From contig NZ_LBIO01000057.1 in the NCBI RefSeq assembly GCF_001280505.1, forward strand, positions 62,001 through 126,000: DNA of 64,000 nucleotides, written 5' to 3'. Both the position numbers and the translations under genes were made by a program. The notes below the pieces were generated by a model, which was given only the letters and a program-made list of their open reading frames with translations, was not told the origin of the DNA and made no database searches. Below are positions 45,246-54,841 of this stretch, one piece after another. Source of the stretch: Mangrovimonas sp. TPBH4 (lineage in GTDB: Bacteria > Bacteroidota > Bacteroidia > Flavobacteriales > Flavobacteriaceae). Within the stretch, counting starts at the first letter, position 1. The number at the start of each line of letters is the position of its first letter.

Positions 45246-46070
45246 TTATAAATCTCGACTTTTTAATAATTTGTAGGATAAAATGACAAATATGGCTGTC
45301 CAACCTAAAACAATTACAATTTCATACCAATGAACGGCGTAGTCATATGCCAAATCCATTTTTTCCGGAAATTTGGTCATCATGATCCGTTGAAAAGGTT
45401 GGTCAATGAGTTTATACATGGATTTCAGCGGGAAGAAATTTTGGATTTTTTCTGCAAGTTCAGCATTTGTTTGCCAAACAAGTATACCAAATACAATCCA
45501 TTCCAAAATATAAAGAACAAACAGGAAGGCCAAAGCAAAGGCAGACCGTTTTACTAGCATTCCAAAAAAGAGACACAAGCTGAAAAAGCCAACCAATTTT
45601 ACAAAATAAGCCACTAAGAAGTTGGTTTCCCTAAAGATAATGGCTGCTTCCTTATAGCTGGAATAATACATGCCTATGCAAAACGCAGCCAAGCCAATTA
45701 ATAGGGTTGCGACCAAAGAGAAAAACACAATGGTGTAGAATTTAGACAGAATAAATTCCTTTTTACTTAGGCCATCAATTAGGTTTTGCTTTAAGGTTTT
45801 GTTGCTGTACTCATTGCCAATCATGCTTACTACCACAATAGCAAAAAAGAACTTGAACTGTGAAGCAAAAAATGTGGTAATGTGCCAAATGATGGGAAAA
45901 TTAAAGACTCCCAATTCTCCCAATTCCAAGGTGAATAGGTTGAAGAAATTAATTTTTATAGAGGATAAAATCAATACTGTAAAAGGCAAAATAAATGAGA
46001 TAAAGATCAATACTTTACTTACCCTGTTCAATAATAATTTTTGTAGTTCCAGATTTAAAAGACGTACCAT
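45246..46070 (-). CDS. ABC-2 type transporter permease
   Basis: Inner-membrane permease of 274 residues with six hydrophobic segments (first at about 18-38, last near 250-268), of the type paired with bacitracin-exporter-like ATPases. The cytoplasmic loop NEYSNKTLKQNLIDGLSKKEF after the second helix is the usual ATPase-contact region of this family. It starts 21 bp after the ATPase gene and the pair forms an exporter of unknown substrate. Confidence 0.87.
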   Translation of the reverse strand: MVRLLNLELQKLLLNRVSKVLIFISFILPFTVLILSSIKINFFNLFTLELGELGVFNFPIIWHITTFFASQFKFFFAIVVVSMIGNEYSNKTLKQNLIDGLSKKEFILSKFYTIVFFSLVATLLIGLAAFCIGMYYSSYKEAAIIFRETNFLVAYFVKLVGFFSLCLFFGMLVKRSAFALAFLFVLYILEWIVFGILVWQTNAELAEKIQNFFPLKSMYKLIDQPFQRIMMTKFPEKMDLAYDYAVHWYEIVIVLGWTAIFVILSYKLLKSRDL

Positions 46071-46091
46071 AGGGAGGATGTTGGTTGTTGT

Positions 46092-46988
46092 TTATTTGTT
46101 GTCAGTTAGTTGTAAAAATTGTTCTTCTAGGCTTTCCTTGCGTTTCACCAAATGCGATAGGGAAATACCTTGTTCAAACATAAGTTTGTTGAAAGCGGAG
46201 GCATCCATAGGCTCGTTTAAAAATGCGGTTACCAAACCATTTTCAGTTTTAATTTTTCCGAAGGCAGTATTATGTTTCAAAATTTCCAAGAGTTTCGTTT
46301 CCTCAGTAGCCTTAAGTTCAAAGAACCCATGACTGTTAATCATTTCATCTACTCGGCCCGAATATAGTTTGACACCTTTTCTAAGCACAACCACGTGGGA
46401 ACATACTTTTTCAACTTCGTCCAATAGGTGTGAGGCCAATAGGATAGTGGTGCCATTGGCGGCTATATTTTTTATAATCTCCCTAATTTGATGGATTCCT
46501 TGCGGGTCCAAACCATTGGTGGGTTCGTCTAAAATGAGGATTTCAGGATCGTTCAATAGGGCAGAGGCTATGGCCAAACGTTGTTTCATACCCAAGGAAT
46601 AGGTGCGGAATTTATGGTCCTTTCGGTCCAACAAGCCTACAACTTCCAGTTTTTCTTGAATCTTTTCAAAAGGCACCCCTTTAATTTTGCAGACCAATTT
46701 TAGGTTTTGGTACGCGGTCATGTAGGGATAAAAATTGGGGCGCTCAATGATCGCTCCCACTTTTTTGAGAGCATTATGTGTGCTAATATTGCCATCAAAC
46801 CAATGAAAGTTTCCTGAGGTTTTGTTGACTACGTTAAGGACAATGCCCAAGGTGGTGGATTTACCACTGCCATTAGGCCCAAGGATGCCATACACATTCC
46901 CTTTGTTGATAGTAAAACTTAAATCTTGAACGGCCGTTAAATAGCCAAATTTCTTGGTGAGATTGTTGATAGTAAGGATTGGTTCCAA
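46092..46988 (-). CDS. ABC transporter ATP-binding protein, BcrA-like
   Basis: 298 residues. Walker A GPNGSGKST at 37-45; signature YSLGMKQRL; Walker B ILILDEP followed by D-loop NGLDP; switch His in LLASHLL. The C-terminal 80 residues form the extra domain common in drug-export ATPases of this type. Partner permease lies directly downstream. Not closely related in sequence to the NatA-like ATPase at 7119. Confidence 0.93.
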   Translation of the reverse strand: MEPILTINNLTKKFGYLTAVQDLSFTINKGNVYGILGPNGSGKSTTLGIVLNVVNKTSGNFHWFDGNISTHNALKKVGAIIERPNFYPYMTAYQNLKLVCKIKGVPFEKIQEKLEVVGLLDRKDHKFRTYSLGMKQRLAIASALLNDPEILILDEPTNGLDPQGIHQIREIIKNIAANGTTILLASHLLDEVEKVCSHVVVLRKGVKLYSGRVDEMINSHGFFELKATEETKLLEILKHNTAFGKIKTENGLVTAFLNEPMDASAFNKLMFEQGISLSHLVKRKESLEEQFLQLTDNK

Positions 46989-47084
46989 AGTATTTTCAAT
47001 TGAAAGGTTAAAAATATGACGAGCATTGTGGGCTTTTGTTACAAGGTATTTATAAAAGCCTTAAATTAGACTTCTTTTATCATT

Positions 47085-48146
47085 ATGGACGATTTAAAAA
47101 TATCCAAAAAAAAGCCATCCTACCCAATTGGCAGTAAGTTACATAATTATTTACAAGAGTATAACCGCAATATACGCTTGCCTATTTTTTATGAGGATTT
47201 GCTGAGGTTTCAAGGCTCTATTGTGGTGTATGACAACCATGGAGAGGATACTCTTTGGATTCGGGTTTATTATAACGAATTTGAGCGGGAAGAAATAGAT
47301 TTGAGTCTGAAGCGAGTGTATTCCATACTGATATCCGATGGAAATGAAAGTATTTTTAAGTACCTAAATGTGGATGCCATAGATTATTGTACGTTTGGAA
47401 ATTCTAAGCCTTTCCGCGTGAAAATCAGGAATGTCCTCAATGATAATTACACTTATTTTTATGTGAAAAAAGCCGATGCTTCCAGGGTTTATGGTCTAGA
47501 GTTTGAACATATGCTTTCGCCATATAATTTGAACTTCTTGGTATATAAAAACACCCTAATTGAGGAGCATATTGCAGGTATTCCCGGAGATGAATTTATC
47601 AAAAACATGTTGCCTGAGTGTTCCCATTCAGAAAAATCCCAAATAGCCAAAGAGTTTATAAAATTCAATGAACGTTGCATGATTCGGTTGTTGGGAGACA
47701 TGCGTTCCTATAACTATGTTATTGTGCCCACTCACGATTTTGACCATGTGGTTTATAGAATTCGGGCTATAGATTTTGACCAACAATGTTACGAAGGGAA
47801 ATTCAATGTGTATAGACCGCAATTTTTTAAGGAGAATTTTACGATGGTTGAGTTGGTGCGCGAGAAAATTCAAAAGGAGTCAATCGAGCAATATAAAGTT
47901 GAAGAGCGCTCTATTGTGGCAAGACGTATGATTAGTTATCATGACAGGGTTGCGGAGCTTTTGGAATGCATGGAAGAAGATACCATATCCATCCCAGAGC
48001 ACGTAGAACAATTGCGTGAGTCTATTTATAAATATACTTTGGACGTGGAGTTTAGACGCAGTGAAACAATGGGCGCTATCATGAAAAATGCCTTGGATTT
48101 CGTGAGGCGAAATTACCAAGGCATGAATATGAAAAATTTCTTTTAA
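47085..48146 (+). CDS. Conserved hypothetical protein with a kinase-like pattern
   Basis: 353 residues, cytoplasmic, no signal peptide. I know no name for it. Its middle part follows the order of a protein-kinase-like fold: YFYVKKADAS (128-129 as the ATP-site Lys), LEFEHML (139-144) as the helix-C Glu, LIEEHIAGIPGD (158-169) as hinge, LGDMRSYNYVI (203-213) as catalytic loop with Asp and Asn, and RAIDFDQ (227-232, IDFD) in place of DFG. The N-terminal 120 residues and the C-terminal helical 110 residues are unfamiliar. It stands alone, divergent from the ABC pair and tail to tail (7 bp) with the pRiA4b ORF-3-like gene. Confidence 0.65.
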   Translation: MDDLKISKKKPSYPIGSKLHNYLQEYNRNIRLPIFYEDLLRFQGSIVVYDNHGEDTLWIRVYYNEFEREEIDLSLKRVYSILISDGNESIFKYLNVDAIDYCTFGNSKPFRVKIRNVLNDNYTYFYVKKADASRVYGLEFEHMLSPYNLNFLVYKNTLIEEHIAGIPGDEFIKNMLPECSHSEKSQIAKEFIKFNERCMIRLLGDMRSYNYVIVPTHDFDHVVYRIRAIDFDQQCYEGKFNVYRPQFFKENFTMVELVREKIQKESIEQYKVEERSIVARRMISYHDRVAELLECMEEDTISIPEHVEQLRESIYKYTLDVEFRRSETMGAIMKNALDFVRRNYQGMNMKNFF

Positions 48147-48153
48147 AAGTGTC

Positions 48154-48672
48154 CTAATTCCAGTTTTCGTCAAAGTCCAGACTTTCGTAATCGTCTAGAT
48201 CCAGATCATCGTCAAATTCATTGAAGTCGTCCATCATGTCATCAGCTTCGAAAGCTTTTTCTGGGGCTTCATCTGGAATTTGACCGTGCACATACATAAG
48301 GTTAGGGTAGTCCATGCCATCGGCTTCCTCAACAATCTCTGCCAATTCCACAAAAAAGGTCCACATGCTCAAAAAGTCATACACATAAATCAACTTGGTT
48401 TGGCTTTCATGTACTACATCGTTTAATGTGGTTTCATTCATTAAACGCACCGAGTTCATGCCGTCTCCCATATCGAACAATGAGATTTCTTCCCCTTGTT
48501 CCCAAGTATCGTTACTCAAATAAAAAGAGGCCATTTCGTTGCCATCAAACCCGAAGGATTGGGTAATGGTATTGTGAAGGTCCTCCAAAGTATCGGTTTC
48601 TCGAATTTCCAAATCGCGAAACACATCATCTTCCGTATCGTTGTCCAGTATAATCCTAAATCTGTAAATCAT
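48154..48672 (-). CDS. Plasmid pRiA4b ORF-3-like family protein
   Basis: 172 residues. The N-terminus YRFRIILDNDTEDDVFRDLEI and the following helix TLEDLHNTITQSFGFDGNEMASFYLSND (read in parts) match the pRiA4b ORF-3/IS1096 TnpR-like domain. The C-terminus is extremely acidic (DDMMDDFNEFDDDLDLDDYE). Despite the family's name there is no sign of a mobile element here; flavobacteria carry it as an ordinary chromosomal gene. Function unknown. It lies 24 bp downstream of the heme A synthase start and is on the same strand order as ctaA. Confidence 0.82.
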   Translation of the reverse strand: MIYRFRIILDNDTEDDVFRDLEIRETDTLEDLHNTITQSFGFDGNEMASFYLSNDTWEQGEEISLFDMGDGMNSVRLMNETTLNDVVHESQTKLIYVYDFLSMWTFFVELAEIVEEADGMDYPNLMYVHGQIPDEAPEKAFEADDMMDDFNEFDDDLDLDDYESLDFDENWN

Positions 48673-48696
48673 ATTACAAATGTAATCTATTTTCGG

Positions 48697-49722
48697 TTAT
48701 TTGGTGAATCTGTGCAGCGTAAAAGTCATGGCTGCCAATAGGAAAAATGCGCCTATTTGGTGGGCTACACCCAACCATACAGGAACGTGATAAATCAGGG
48801 TAAGCACTCCCAATAAAAATTGCAAACCAACCATCACGAACAGGGCATCCAAACTCCTGTTCTGGTAGGAAGTAGGTTGCAGGCGTTTCCCTTTATACCA
48901 TATCATGATGATGATGGCTACCACAAAGTAGGCTACAGTACGGTGCACGAACTGGACACCGCTTTTCCCTTCAATAAAGTTCTTTAAAACCGGGCTTTGT
49001 TCAATATAAACAGTTTCATGGATAAATTTTCCTTCGCTCATAAACGGCCAGAAGTTGTGGATAAAGCCTGCATCCAAACCGGCCACAAAAGCTCCGTAGA
49101 TGATTTGTAACAATAATACGGCAAGTCCAATCCTAATAAGGTTTCTGAACTTTATATCGATGGTTTTTCTGTTCGGGAACATCAAGTCCAAGGCCACCCA
49201 AAAGGTGTAGGCAAAAGTGATAAAAGCTGTGGTTAAGTGGGCAGCCAATCTAAAATGGCTCACATCTGGACGGTCTACCAAGCCACTTTTCACCATATAC
49301 CACCCCAAAAAGCCTTGAAAACCTCCCATAGCCAAAAGTACTACAGACTTCTTTATGGTGCTTTTGGTAAGCTGTTTGGTAATTAAAAAGTATAAAAACG
49401 GAATCAGGAATACCATTCCTATCAAACGACCTATCACGCGGTGTAACCATTCCCAAAAATAGATGTCCTTAAAATCCTGAAGATCGAAATGATTGTTCAG
49501 TTTCTGATATTCCGGGTATTGTTTGTATAGCTCAAAAGCTTCCTGCCATTCCACCTCATTCATTGGTGGGATGGTGCCCGAAATGAGTTTGTAATTGGAA
49601 ATGGAAAGCCCAGAATGCGTCAATCTTGTGATGCCTCCTACAACTACCATAATAAAAATAAGAAGGCATCCTGTGAGTAACCAATAGATGACTTTTTTGT
49701 TGTCTTTTGTTGCGTTTGCCAA
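48697..49722 (-). CDS. ctaA: Heme A synthase (COX15/CtaA family)
   Basis: Inner-membrane enzyme that oxidises the C8 methyl group of heme O to make heme A for cytochrome oxidase. 341 residues, eight transmembrane helices, with the COX15 start IMVVVGGITRLTHSGLSI, the heme-ligand region WEWLHRVIGRLIG, and later VQFVHRTVAYFVV and LGVAHQIGAF supplying further His ligands. It ends the series CCA enzyme-ctaA, with an 11-bp gap to the upstream gene. Confidence 0.94.
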   Translation of the reverse strand: MANATKDNKKVIYWLLTGCLLIFIMVVVGGITRLTHSGLSISNYKLISGTIPPMNEVEWQEAFELYKQYPEYQKLNNHFDLQDFKDIYFWEWLHRVIGRLIGMVFLIPFLYFLITKQLTKSTIKKSVVLLAMGGFQGFLGWYMVKSGLVDRPDVSHFRLAAHLTTAFITFAYTFWVALDLMFPNRKTIDIKFRNLIRIGLAVLLLQIIYGAFVAGLDAGFIHNFWPFMSEGKFIHETVYIEQSPVLKNFIEGKSGVQFVHRTVAYFVVAIIIMIWYKGKRLQPTSYQNRSLDALFVMVGLQFLLGVLTLIYHVPVWLGVAHQIGAFFLLAAMTFTLHRFTK

Positions 49723-49733
49723 GGTGTGTGTGT

Positions 49734-51179
49734 TTACTGTTTTTTGGAAATTTGGTCTTTGGTAACAACAGCTTTAAGGCCCAATCGTTCTCCTTCTTTA
49801 AGCATCAATTCGTAAGCTGCTTCGTGCTCGTTTGGAATGTCGCCTTCCAAAATAGCTTCCTTGATAGCTTCTTTAATGATGCCTATTTCTCTTGAAGGTG
49901 TTAGATTGAAGGTTGCCATGATTTCTTCTCCCGAAACGGGTGGTTGGAAGTTTCTTACATGGTCGCGTTCCTCAACTTCCACAATTTTTTGCCGTACAAT
50001 CTTAAAGTTGTTATGGTATTTTTTAAAGCGTTTTGGGTTTTTGGTGGTGATGTCGGCTTCACAAAGGGTCATTAAATCCTCCACATGATCTCCTGCATCA
50101 AACACCAAGCGTCTTACTGCAGAATCGGTGACCATATCGCTGGCCAAAATGATAGGGCGAGAGCTCATAAACACCATCTTTTGAACAAATTTCATCTTAT
50201 CGTTCAATGGCATTTTGAGTCTTTTGAATAAACGAAAGACCATTTTGGAGCCTTCAAACTCGTGGCCATGGAAGGTCCAACCTACCTTTTTGCTAAAACG
50301 TTTGGTAGGCGCTTTTCCAATATCGTGCAACAATGCCGCCCAACGTAACCAAACATTTTCCGTGTTTAGGGAAATATTGTCTACCACTTCCAAGGTATGG
50401 TAAAAGTTGTCCTTGTGTCTTTGTCCTTCCACTTCATCAATGCCTTTAAGGGCGGTTAGTTCTGGAAGAATATAGTGAAGCAACCCTGTTTTTTCCAAAA
50501 GAAGGAAACCAATAGAAGGTTTTTCGCTTTCCAGAATTTTATTAAGTTCGGTTACAATGCGCTCTTTGGTAATGATGTTAATCCGTTCACTGTTTCGGCT
50601 AATGGCCTCCAAAGACGCTTTTTCAATTTTGAAGCCCAATTGCGTTGCAAAACGAATGGCTCGCATCATACGTAACGGATCGTCGCTATAGGTGATGTCT
50701 GGATCTAAAGGCGTACGGATAATCTTGGCTTCCATGTCCTTTAGTCCATTGAAAGGGTCTAACAAATCTCCAAAACCATCTTCAGACAAATTTAAAGCCA
50801 AGGCATTAATGGTGAAATCTCTTCGGTTTTGATCGTCTTCCAAAGTGCCATCTTCCACAATAGGGTTGCGGCTGTGCTCTTGGTAGCTTTCCTTACGGGC
50901 ACCAACAAATTCAACTTCAATATCCTCATAACGCAACATGGCCGTGCCGTAGGTTTTAAACACTTGTACCTTTGGTTTGTTGGGCAATAATTGGGACACT
51001 TGTTTGGCCAATGCAATACCGCTGCCAACGGCCACAATGTCGATGTCTTTTTTAGAGTTTCTTTGCAGAATATGGTCTCTCACAAAGCCACCAATAACAT
51101 AGGCATCAATTTTTAATTCTTGTGCCGCTTGAGATACAATTTTGAACAGAGGGTGCTTGAGTGCTTCTTTGTAATTCAT
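49734..51179 (-). CDS. cca: tRNA nucleotidyltransferase (CCA-adding) with HD domain
   Basis: Adds or repairs the 3' CCA of tRNAs. 481 residues from the ATG at 51177-51179 (frame opens at 51200, but the inner start fits family starts). Nucleotidyltransferase motif VIGGFVRD and [11 protein letters not shown] near the N-terminus; the basic [11 protein letters not shown] motif; [14 protein letters not shown]; then an HD phosphohydrolase domain with [17 protein letters not shown]-fused forms are common in bacteria. Plausible alternative is a poly(A) polymerase-type member, which sequence alone does not exclude. Confidence 0.92.
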   Translation of the reverse strand: MNYKEALKHPLFKIVSQAAQELKIDAYVIGGFVRDHILQRNSKKDIDIVAVGSGIALAKQVSQLLPNKPKVQVFKTYGTAMLRYEDIEVEFVGARKESYQEHSRNPIVEDGTLEDDQNRRDFTINALALNLSEDGFGDLLDPFNGLKDMEAKIIRTPLDPDITYSDDPLRMMRAIRFATQLGFKIEKASLEAISRNSERINIITKERIVTELNKILESEKPSIGFLLLEKTGLLHYILPELTALKGIDEVEGQRHKDNFYHTLEVVDNISLNTENVWLRWAALLHDIGKAPTKRFSKKVGWTFHGHEFEGSKMVFRLFKRLKMPLNDKMKFVQKMVFMSSRPIILASDMVTDSAVRRLVFDAGDHVEDLMTLCEADITTKNPKRFKKYHNNFKIVRQKIVEVEERDHVRNFQPPVSGEEIMATFNLTPSREIGIIKEAIKEAILEGDIPNEHEAAYELMLKEGERLGLKAVVTKDQISKKQ

Positions 51180-51253
51180 CAATGAAATGCCAGTTTTCAA
51201 AACCTCAATTTCTAGGTTTTATATTGAAATTGATAGATTGAAAATTTAGGAGA

Positions 51254-51823
51254 TTACTTCCTTATAATTTTAACCTTACCATCCTTACTAAGTTTAATAA
51301 TAGAGGACGGTTTTGTTTTTGATTTTTCGCTGGGCAAATTTACAACATAGTCCACACCTTTTAAAATCTCCTCAGAGATTTCTTCGAAGGAAGTTGGGGT
51401 AGGTTGCCCACTGATATTGGCTGAGGTAGATACAATGGCACCGTTAAACTTTCTCAGTAACTGAAAACAGAAGTCGTTGTCTGGAATCCTGATGGCAATG
51501 GTGTCGTCGCTGCCCACGAGATTGGGAGCCAAGTTTTGTGGTCCGTCATAAATTATGGTGATAGGTTGCCCTGGAATGTCAAAGAAGTCAGGGGCCGCAG
51601 CAGGGATGTCTTTGACGTATTTTTTGAGCATGCGCTCATCTGCGACCAAGCAAATTAAGGCTTTGGAATCGCTGCGTTGTTTTAGCTCATACACTTTTTG
51701 GACGGCCTCAGGGTTGGAGGCGTCACAACCAATGCCCCAAACCGTATCGGTGGGGTAGAGGATGGTGCCGCCTAGTTGTAGAATTTTGGACGCTTCAATG
51801 GTTTCTTTCGTTATACTATTCAT
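51254..51823 (-). CDS. Threonylcarbamoyl-AMP synthase (Sua5/YrdC family)
   Basis: 189-residue YrdC domain that makes the activated threonylcarbamoyl group for t6A at tRNA position 37. Motifs: YPTDTVWGIGCDAS near residue 25, a KQRSDSKAL motif for ATP binding, PITIIYDGP, and IVSTSANISGQPTP near residue 132. It lacks the Sua5 C-terminal domain, so is of the short YrdC/TsaC form. It is close to the CCA gene, another tRNA-processing function. Confidence 0.93.
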   Translation of the reverse strand: MNSITKETIEASKILQLGGTILYPTDTVWGIGCDASNPEAVQKVYELKQRSDSKALICLVADERMLKKYVKDIPAAAPDFFDIPGQPITIIYDGPQNLAPNLVGSDDTIAIRIPDNDFCFQLLRKFNGAIVSTSANISGQPTPTSFEEISEEILKGVDYVVNLPSEKSKTKPSSIIKLSKDGKVKIIRK

Positions 51824-51840
51824 AATAAGTACTTAAAAAG

Positions 51841-51848
51841 CAAAGATA
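51841..51848 (-). promoter_or_regulatory. -7 element (TATCTTTG) for the YrdC gene
   Basis: Minus-strand TATCTTTG, 17 nt upstream of the YrdC start; the divergent gene has TATTTTTG on the plus strand at 51865-51872. Confidence 0.5.
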
Positions 51849-51892
51849 ATCCTATTTGAATTATTATTTTTGCATCCCCTAAAATTTCAAAC

Positions 51893-52783
51893 ATGAACTT
51901 TTTTAGAAGAAAATACTACCGCCTACTCACAAATTATCACAAGTCGACAGGAAATGAAGTAGGCTTTGCAAAAGCCTCCTATAAGTTGAAAAACAATAAG
52001 GAGCTTGACCTGCATAACCCTAAGGAATTTGTGGAGAAACTGCAGTGGTTAAAATTCAACCTCTATGACGAATCTTATGGGAATTTTGTGGATAAATATG
52101 AGGTTAGAAAGTATGTGGAAGAAAAAGTTGGCAAGGAATACTTAATAGATTTGGTGGATGTTTATGACAATCCTAAAACCAAGGATTTACGGGACATGCC
52201 AGAGAAGTTTGTCTTGAAGGGCACCCACGGTTCGGGGTATAATATTATTGTTAAAGATAAATCAAAACTAGATTGGGACAAGACCACAGAGGAATTACAG
52301 GGCTTTTTAGACAAAAATTATTACCACAAGTATTTTGAGCGTGTTTATAAAGATGTGCAACCTAGAATTGTAGCTGAGCACTATTTGGACCAATTGGACA
52401 GTGACAACATTATCGATTATAAGTTTTTCTGTATTCACGGGAAGGTGGAGTGCATTTGGGTGAAAACCTTTGTAGATGGAAAGTACCGCAATTGTTATTA
52501 CGATTTGAATTGGAAGAAAATAAGTCCAGATACCAATACTTCAAACTATTTATCCAAAGAAGTCAAAAGACCAGACAACCTTGAAGAAATGATCGAGGTG
52601 GCCGAAAAACTATCGGAGGAATTTGTGTTTATTAGGGTGGACTTATACTCTGTAAAGAACAAAATATATTTTGGCGAGTTGACCTTTTTCCCGTGGGGTG
52701 GATATAAAAGATTAACTGTTGAACACTTGAACCATAAGTTGGGCGAAAAAATAAAGCTTCCAGAAGATTCTATGACTTCATAG
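51893..52783 (+). CDS. TupA-like ATP-grasp protein (glycan synthesis)
   Basis: 296-residue member of the ATP-grasp TupA group, found in polysaccharide and teichuronopeptide gene clusters. Visible: NPKEFVEKLQWLKFNLYD, DKYEVRKYVEEKVGKEYL, then FVLKGTHGSGYNIIV (nucleotide-binding core with Lys and Gly-rich loop) and a late FIRVDLYSVKNKIYFGELTF with the metal-binding Asp and Glu. It likely ligates an amino acid or similar group to a surface glycan; substrate unknown. First gene of the glycan cluster. Its 3' end overlaps that of the next gene by 14 bp on the other strand. Confidence 0.85.
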   Translation: MNFFRRKYYRLLTNYHKSTGNEVGFAKASYKLKNNKELDLHNPKEFVEKLQWLKFNLYDESYGNFVDKYEVRKYVEEKVGKEYLIDLVDVYDNPKTKDLRDMPEKFVLKGTHGSGYNIIVKDKSKLDWDKTTEELQGFLDKNYYHKYFERVYKDVQPRIVAEHYLDQLDSDNIIDYKFFCIHGKVECIWVKTFVDGKYRNCYYDLNWKKISPDTNTSNYLSKEVKRPDNLEEMIEVAEKLSEEFVFIRVDLYSVKNKIYFGELTFFPWGGYKRLTVEHLNHKLGEKIKLPEDSMTS

Positions 52784-53876
52784 TTGCTTTGAGTTCTTCA
52801 TAAAACTTTTTGGCAATGATTTCCTTGGTGAAATTTTCAACTAAAAACTGATAACCGTTGGTGGTCAATTTATTTTGAAGTGTTTCATCGGCCAATAAGT
52901 GTTCTACTTTATCGGCAAAATCGGTTGGGTTGCCAACTTCGGCCAACAAACCTGTTTCGCCATCAACAATAACTTCTGGAATGCCCCCGGCCTTGGCGGC
53001 TACAATCGGCACTTTACAAGCATAGGATTCCAATAGAACGCCACCCGTAGGTTCATTGTTGGAGGTGAACATAAACAAATCAAATTCAGGCAAAATGTTG
53101 GGGATGTCCTTTCTAAAACCGGCAAAAATGATGTGCTCGCCCAGTCCTTTTTGGGCTACGTAATTTCTAATGTCTTCTTCTAAGCTCCCTTTTCCTACCA
53201 AAATATATTTTGCTTTGATGTTGTTTCGGTTGACTAAAATTTCAACCGTATCAACCCAAGTGTAGTGGTCTTTAAAGCCTGTAAATTCAGCAATATTTCC
53301 TATGATTTTTAAGTCTTTAGGGATATTGAATTCCTCATGCAGAATTCCTGTAGGCGCTTGTTTTGGGAATTTCTCGATATCGGTCACACTGCCCACAATA
53401 CAAAATTTATCATGGTTTTTTACGGCAGGTTTTAAGGATTCGACCACAGGTTGGGACACACAGATGATTTTTTCGATACCGTCATAATTGTACTTCCATT
53501 TTCTGAGAACATTGGTATCCACACGTTTTATGAGGGTTCTGCATAGCACCAAAGAGGTGTCAAGTTTATAGAATAATTTAGACATTACCGCCAAAGTGTG
53601 AGCTTTGCTGCTATGGATAAGCATGACATCTACGTGATGCTTTTCACAAATACGTTTGATGTCTTTGGCTAGGCCAAGATCATATTCCTTTTTGTAGTTA
53701 TAAGGGATAATTTGCATGTTTTTGCTGGAAGCCACTCTGTAAACCTCAGAATCTTCCGGACACATGATCCATTGGTCTTCTACATATCCGTATTTTTTGA
53801 AAGCTTCGTACAGATAAATTATTTTCTGCTCATGGCCTCGCCATCCGTTTGATGCTGTAAACTGAATTAACCTCAT
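52770..53876 (-). CDS. Glycosyltransferase family 4
   Basis: 368-residue GT-B retaining glycosyltransferase. The C-terminal half has EPTGGVLLESYACKVPIVAA and the following GGIPEVIVDGETGLL, the nucleotide-sugar-binding E-x7-E motif of GT4. The N-terminus MRLIQFTASNGWRGHEQKII contains the acceptor-site G-x-x-E-like turn. Cytoplasmic or membrane-associated. Its start overlaps the upstream gene's stop by one base, so the two glycosyltransferases are cotranslated. Confidence 0.92.
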   Translation of the reverse strand: MRLIQFTASNGWRGHEQKIIYLYEAFKKYGYVEDQWIMCPEDSEVYRVASSKNMQIIPYNYKKEYDLGLAKDIKRICEKHHVDVMLIHSSKAHTLAVMSKLFYKLDTSLVLCRTLIKRVDTNVLRKWKYNYDGIEKIICVSQPVVESLKPAVKNHDKFCIVGSVTDIEKFPKQAPTGILHEEFNIPKDLKIIGNIAEFTGFKDHYTWVDTVEILVNRNNIKAKYILVGKGSLEEDIRNYVAQKGLGEHIIFAGFRKDIPNILPEFDLFMFTSNNEPTGGVLLESYACKVPIVAAKAGGIPEVIVDGETGLLAEVGNPTDFADKVEHLLADETLQNKLTTNGYQFLVENFTKEIIAKKFYEELKATMKS

Positions 53877-54730
53877 TATTTTTTCAATTTATAAACCCCC
53901 AGTTCTTTTTTCAATGTTTTGCTCATCAGCACATAGTTGACATATAATTTGTTTTTCAAACTAAGTGCTTTCCATTCATTTTGTGATACTAGGTTTTGGT
54001 TTATGAAAGTGTCGATTTCTTTTGAGACTACAAAATCATTTTTTATAGCAAACCAATCTACATCATCGTAACCATCAAACAAATTCACCTTGTTTTTTTC
54101 ATGGATGATGGACATCCATAATCGCTCTTTGGTGATTTTGATGATTCTATCTTCCGATTTCCACATATTGTGGTCACTCTGCCAAACCGTCTTGAAATTG
54201 TCTTTCTTTTCAATAAGGCTGATAAAAGGGTTGAATACGTGTTCCTTTTTGCCCAACATTACTTTTGGTGATATTTGAAGGGAATAGCCCTTTACAATAT
54301 CAATGGCTAAAAAAGGTTGTTGGTTGAATTGTTTCTGAACGGTGTCAATGTAATGCTTGCTAATGCAATCATCATTATCTATTCTGGACGTGATAATGTA
54401 GTCTTTCGTGCTAGCATCCTTTGTGATGAAATCCATGATGGAAGGATGAAAACTTGCCATACCATCAATAAAAAAAGGTAAGATGATCTCATGCTGCTTT
54501 AAAAGCTCCCGAATTTGTGTCTTGAATTTATCAGGCGTTGAACTGTCGAAAAAAATGAGCCACTTAAAATTTTGATTGCTTTGCGCTAGAATACTGGGCA
54601 GACAAAAGTTTTCAAATAACCACATTCTATGTTCCATCCATTCATCATTGAGGAGGGTTTCGTTATTTTTTGTGGTATTCCAACGGGGATTTTTTAGGTT
54701 AAATCTAGTTATGAGGTAGTGTTTAAACAT
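53876..54730 (-). CDS. Putative rhamnosyl/glycosyl transferase (PF11316-like)
   Basis: 284 residues from the ATG at 54728-54730; another ATG precedes it directly and the frame opens at 54754. The start FKHYLITRFNLKNPRW and the core FKWLIFFDSSTPDKFK, then IITSRIDNDDCISKHYID with a DxDD metal motif, match the putative rhamnosyltransferase family. GT-A fold. Adds a sugar in the same pathway as the GT4 gene it precedes. Confidence 0.86.
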   Translation of the reverse strand: MFKHYLITRFNLKNPRWNTTKNNETLLNDEWMEHRMWLFENFCLPSILAQSNQNFKWLIFFDSSTPDKFKTQIRELLKQHEIILPFFIDGMASFHPSIMDFITKDASTKDYIITSRIDNDDCISKHYIDTVQKQFNQQPFLAIDIVKGYSLQISPKVMLGKKEHVFNPFISLIEKKDNFKTVWQSDHNMWKSEDRIIKITKERLWMSIIHEKNKVNLFDGYDDVDWFAIKNDFVVSKEIDTFINQNLVSQNEWKALSLKNKLYVNYVLMSKTLKKELGVYKLKK

Positions 54731-54813
54731 CATTCGGGGTGTATTCGGATGCAAAAATAATGTAAAATATTCGTTCCATTAAGATTGGACTGTGTTAACT
54801 ATTTTTAAAAGTC

Positions 54814-54821
54814 TACTTTTG
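54814..54821 (+). promoter_or_regulatory. -7 element (TACTTTTG) for the LPS-kinase-like gene
   Basis: TACTTTTG, 20 nt upstream of the 54842 start. Confidence 0.5.
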
Positions 54822-54841
54822 TAACGTGAAATTTAGTTAAA

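Noticed and set aside
48154..48672. Mobile element remnant, because the family is named after a plasmid ORF and an IS passenger
   Set aside because: No inverted repeats, transposase or target duplication nearby; the domain is common in ordinary flavobacterial chromosomes.
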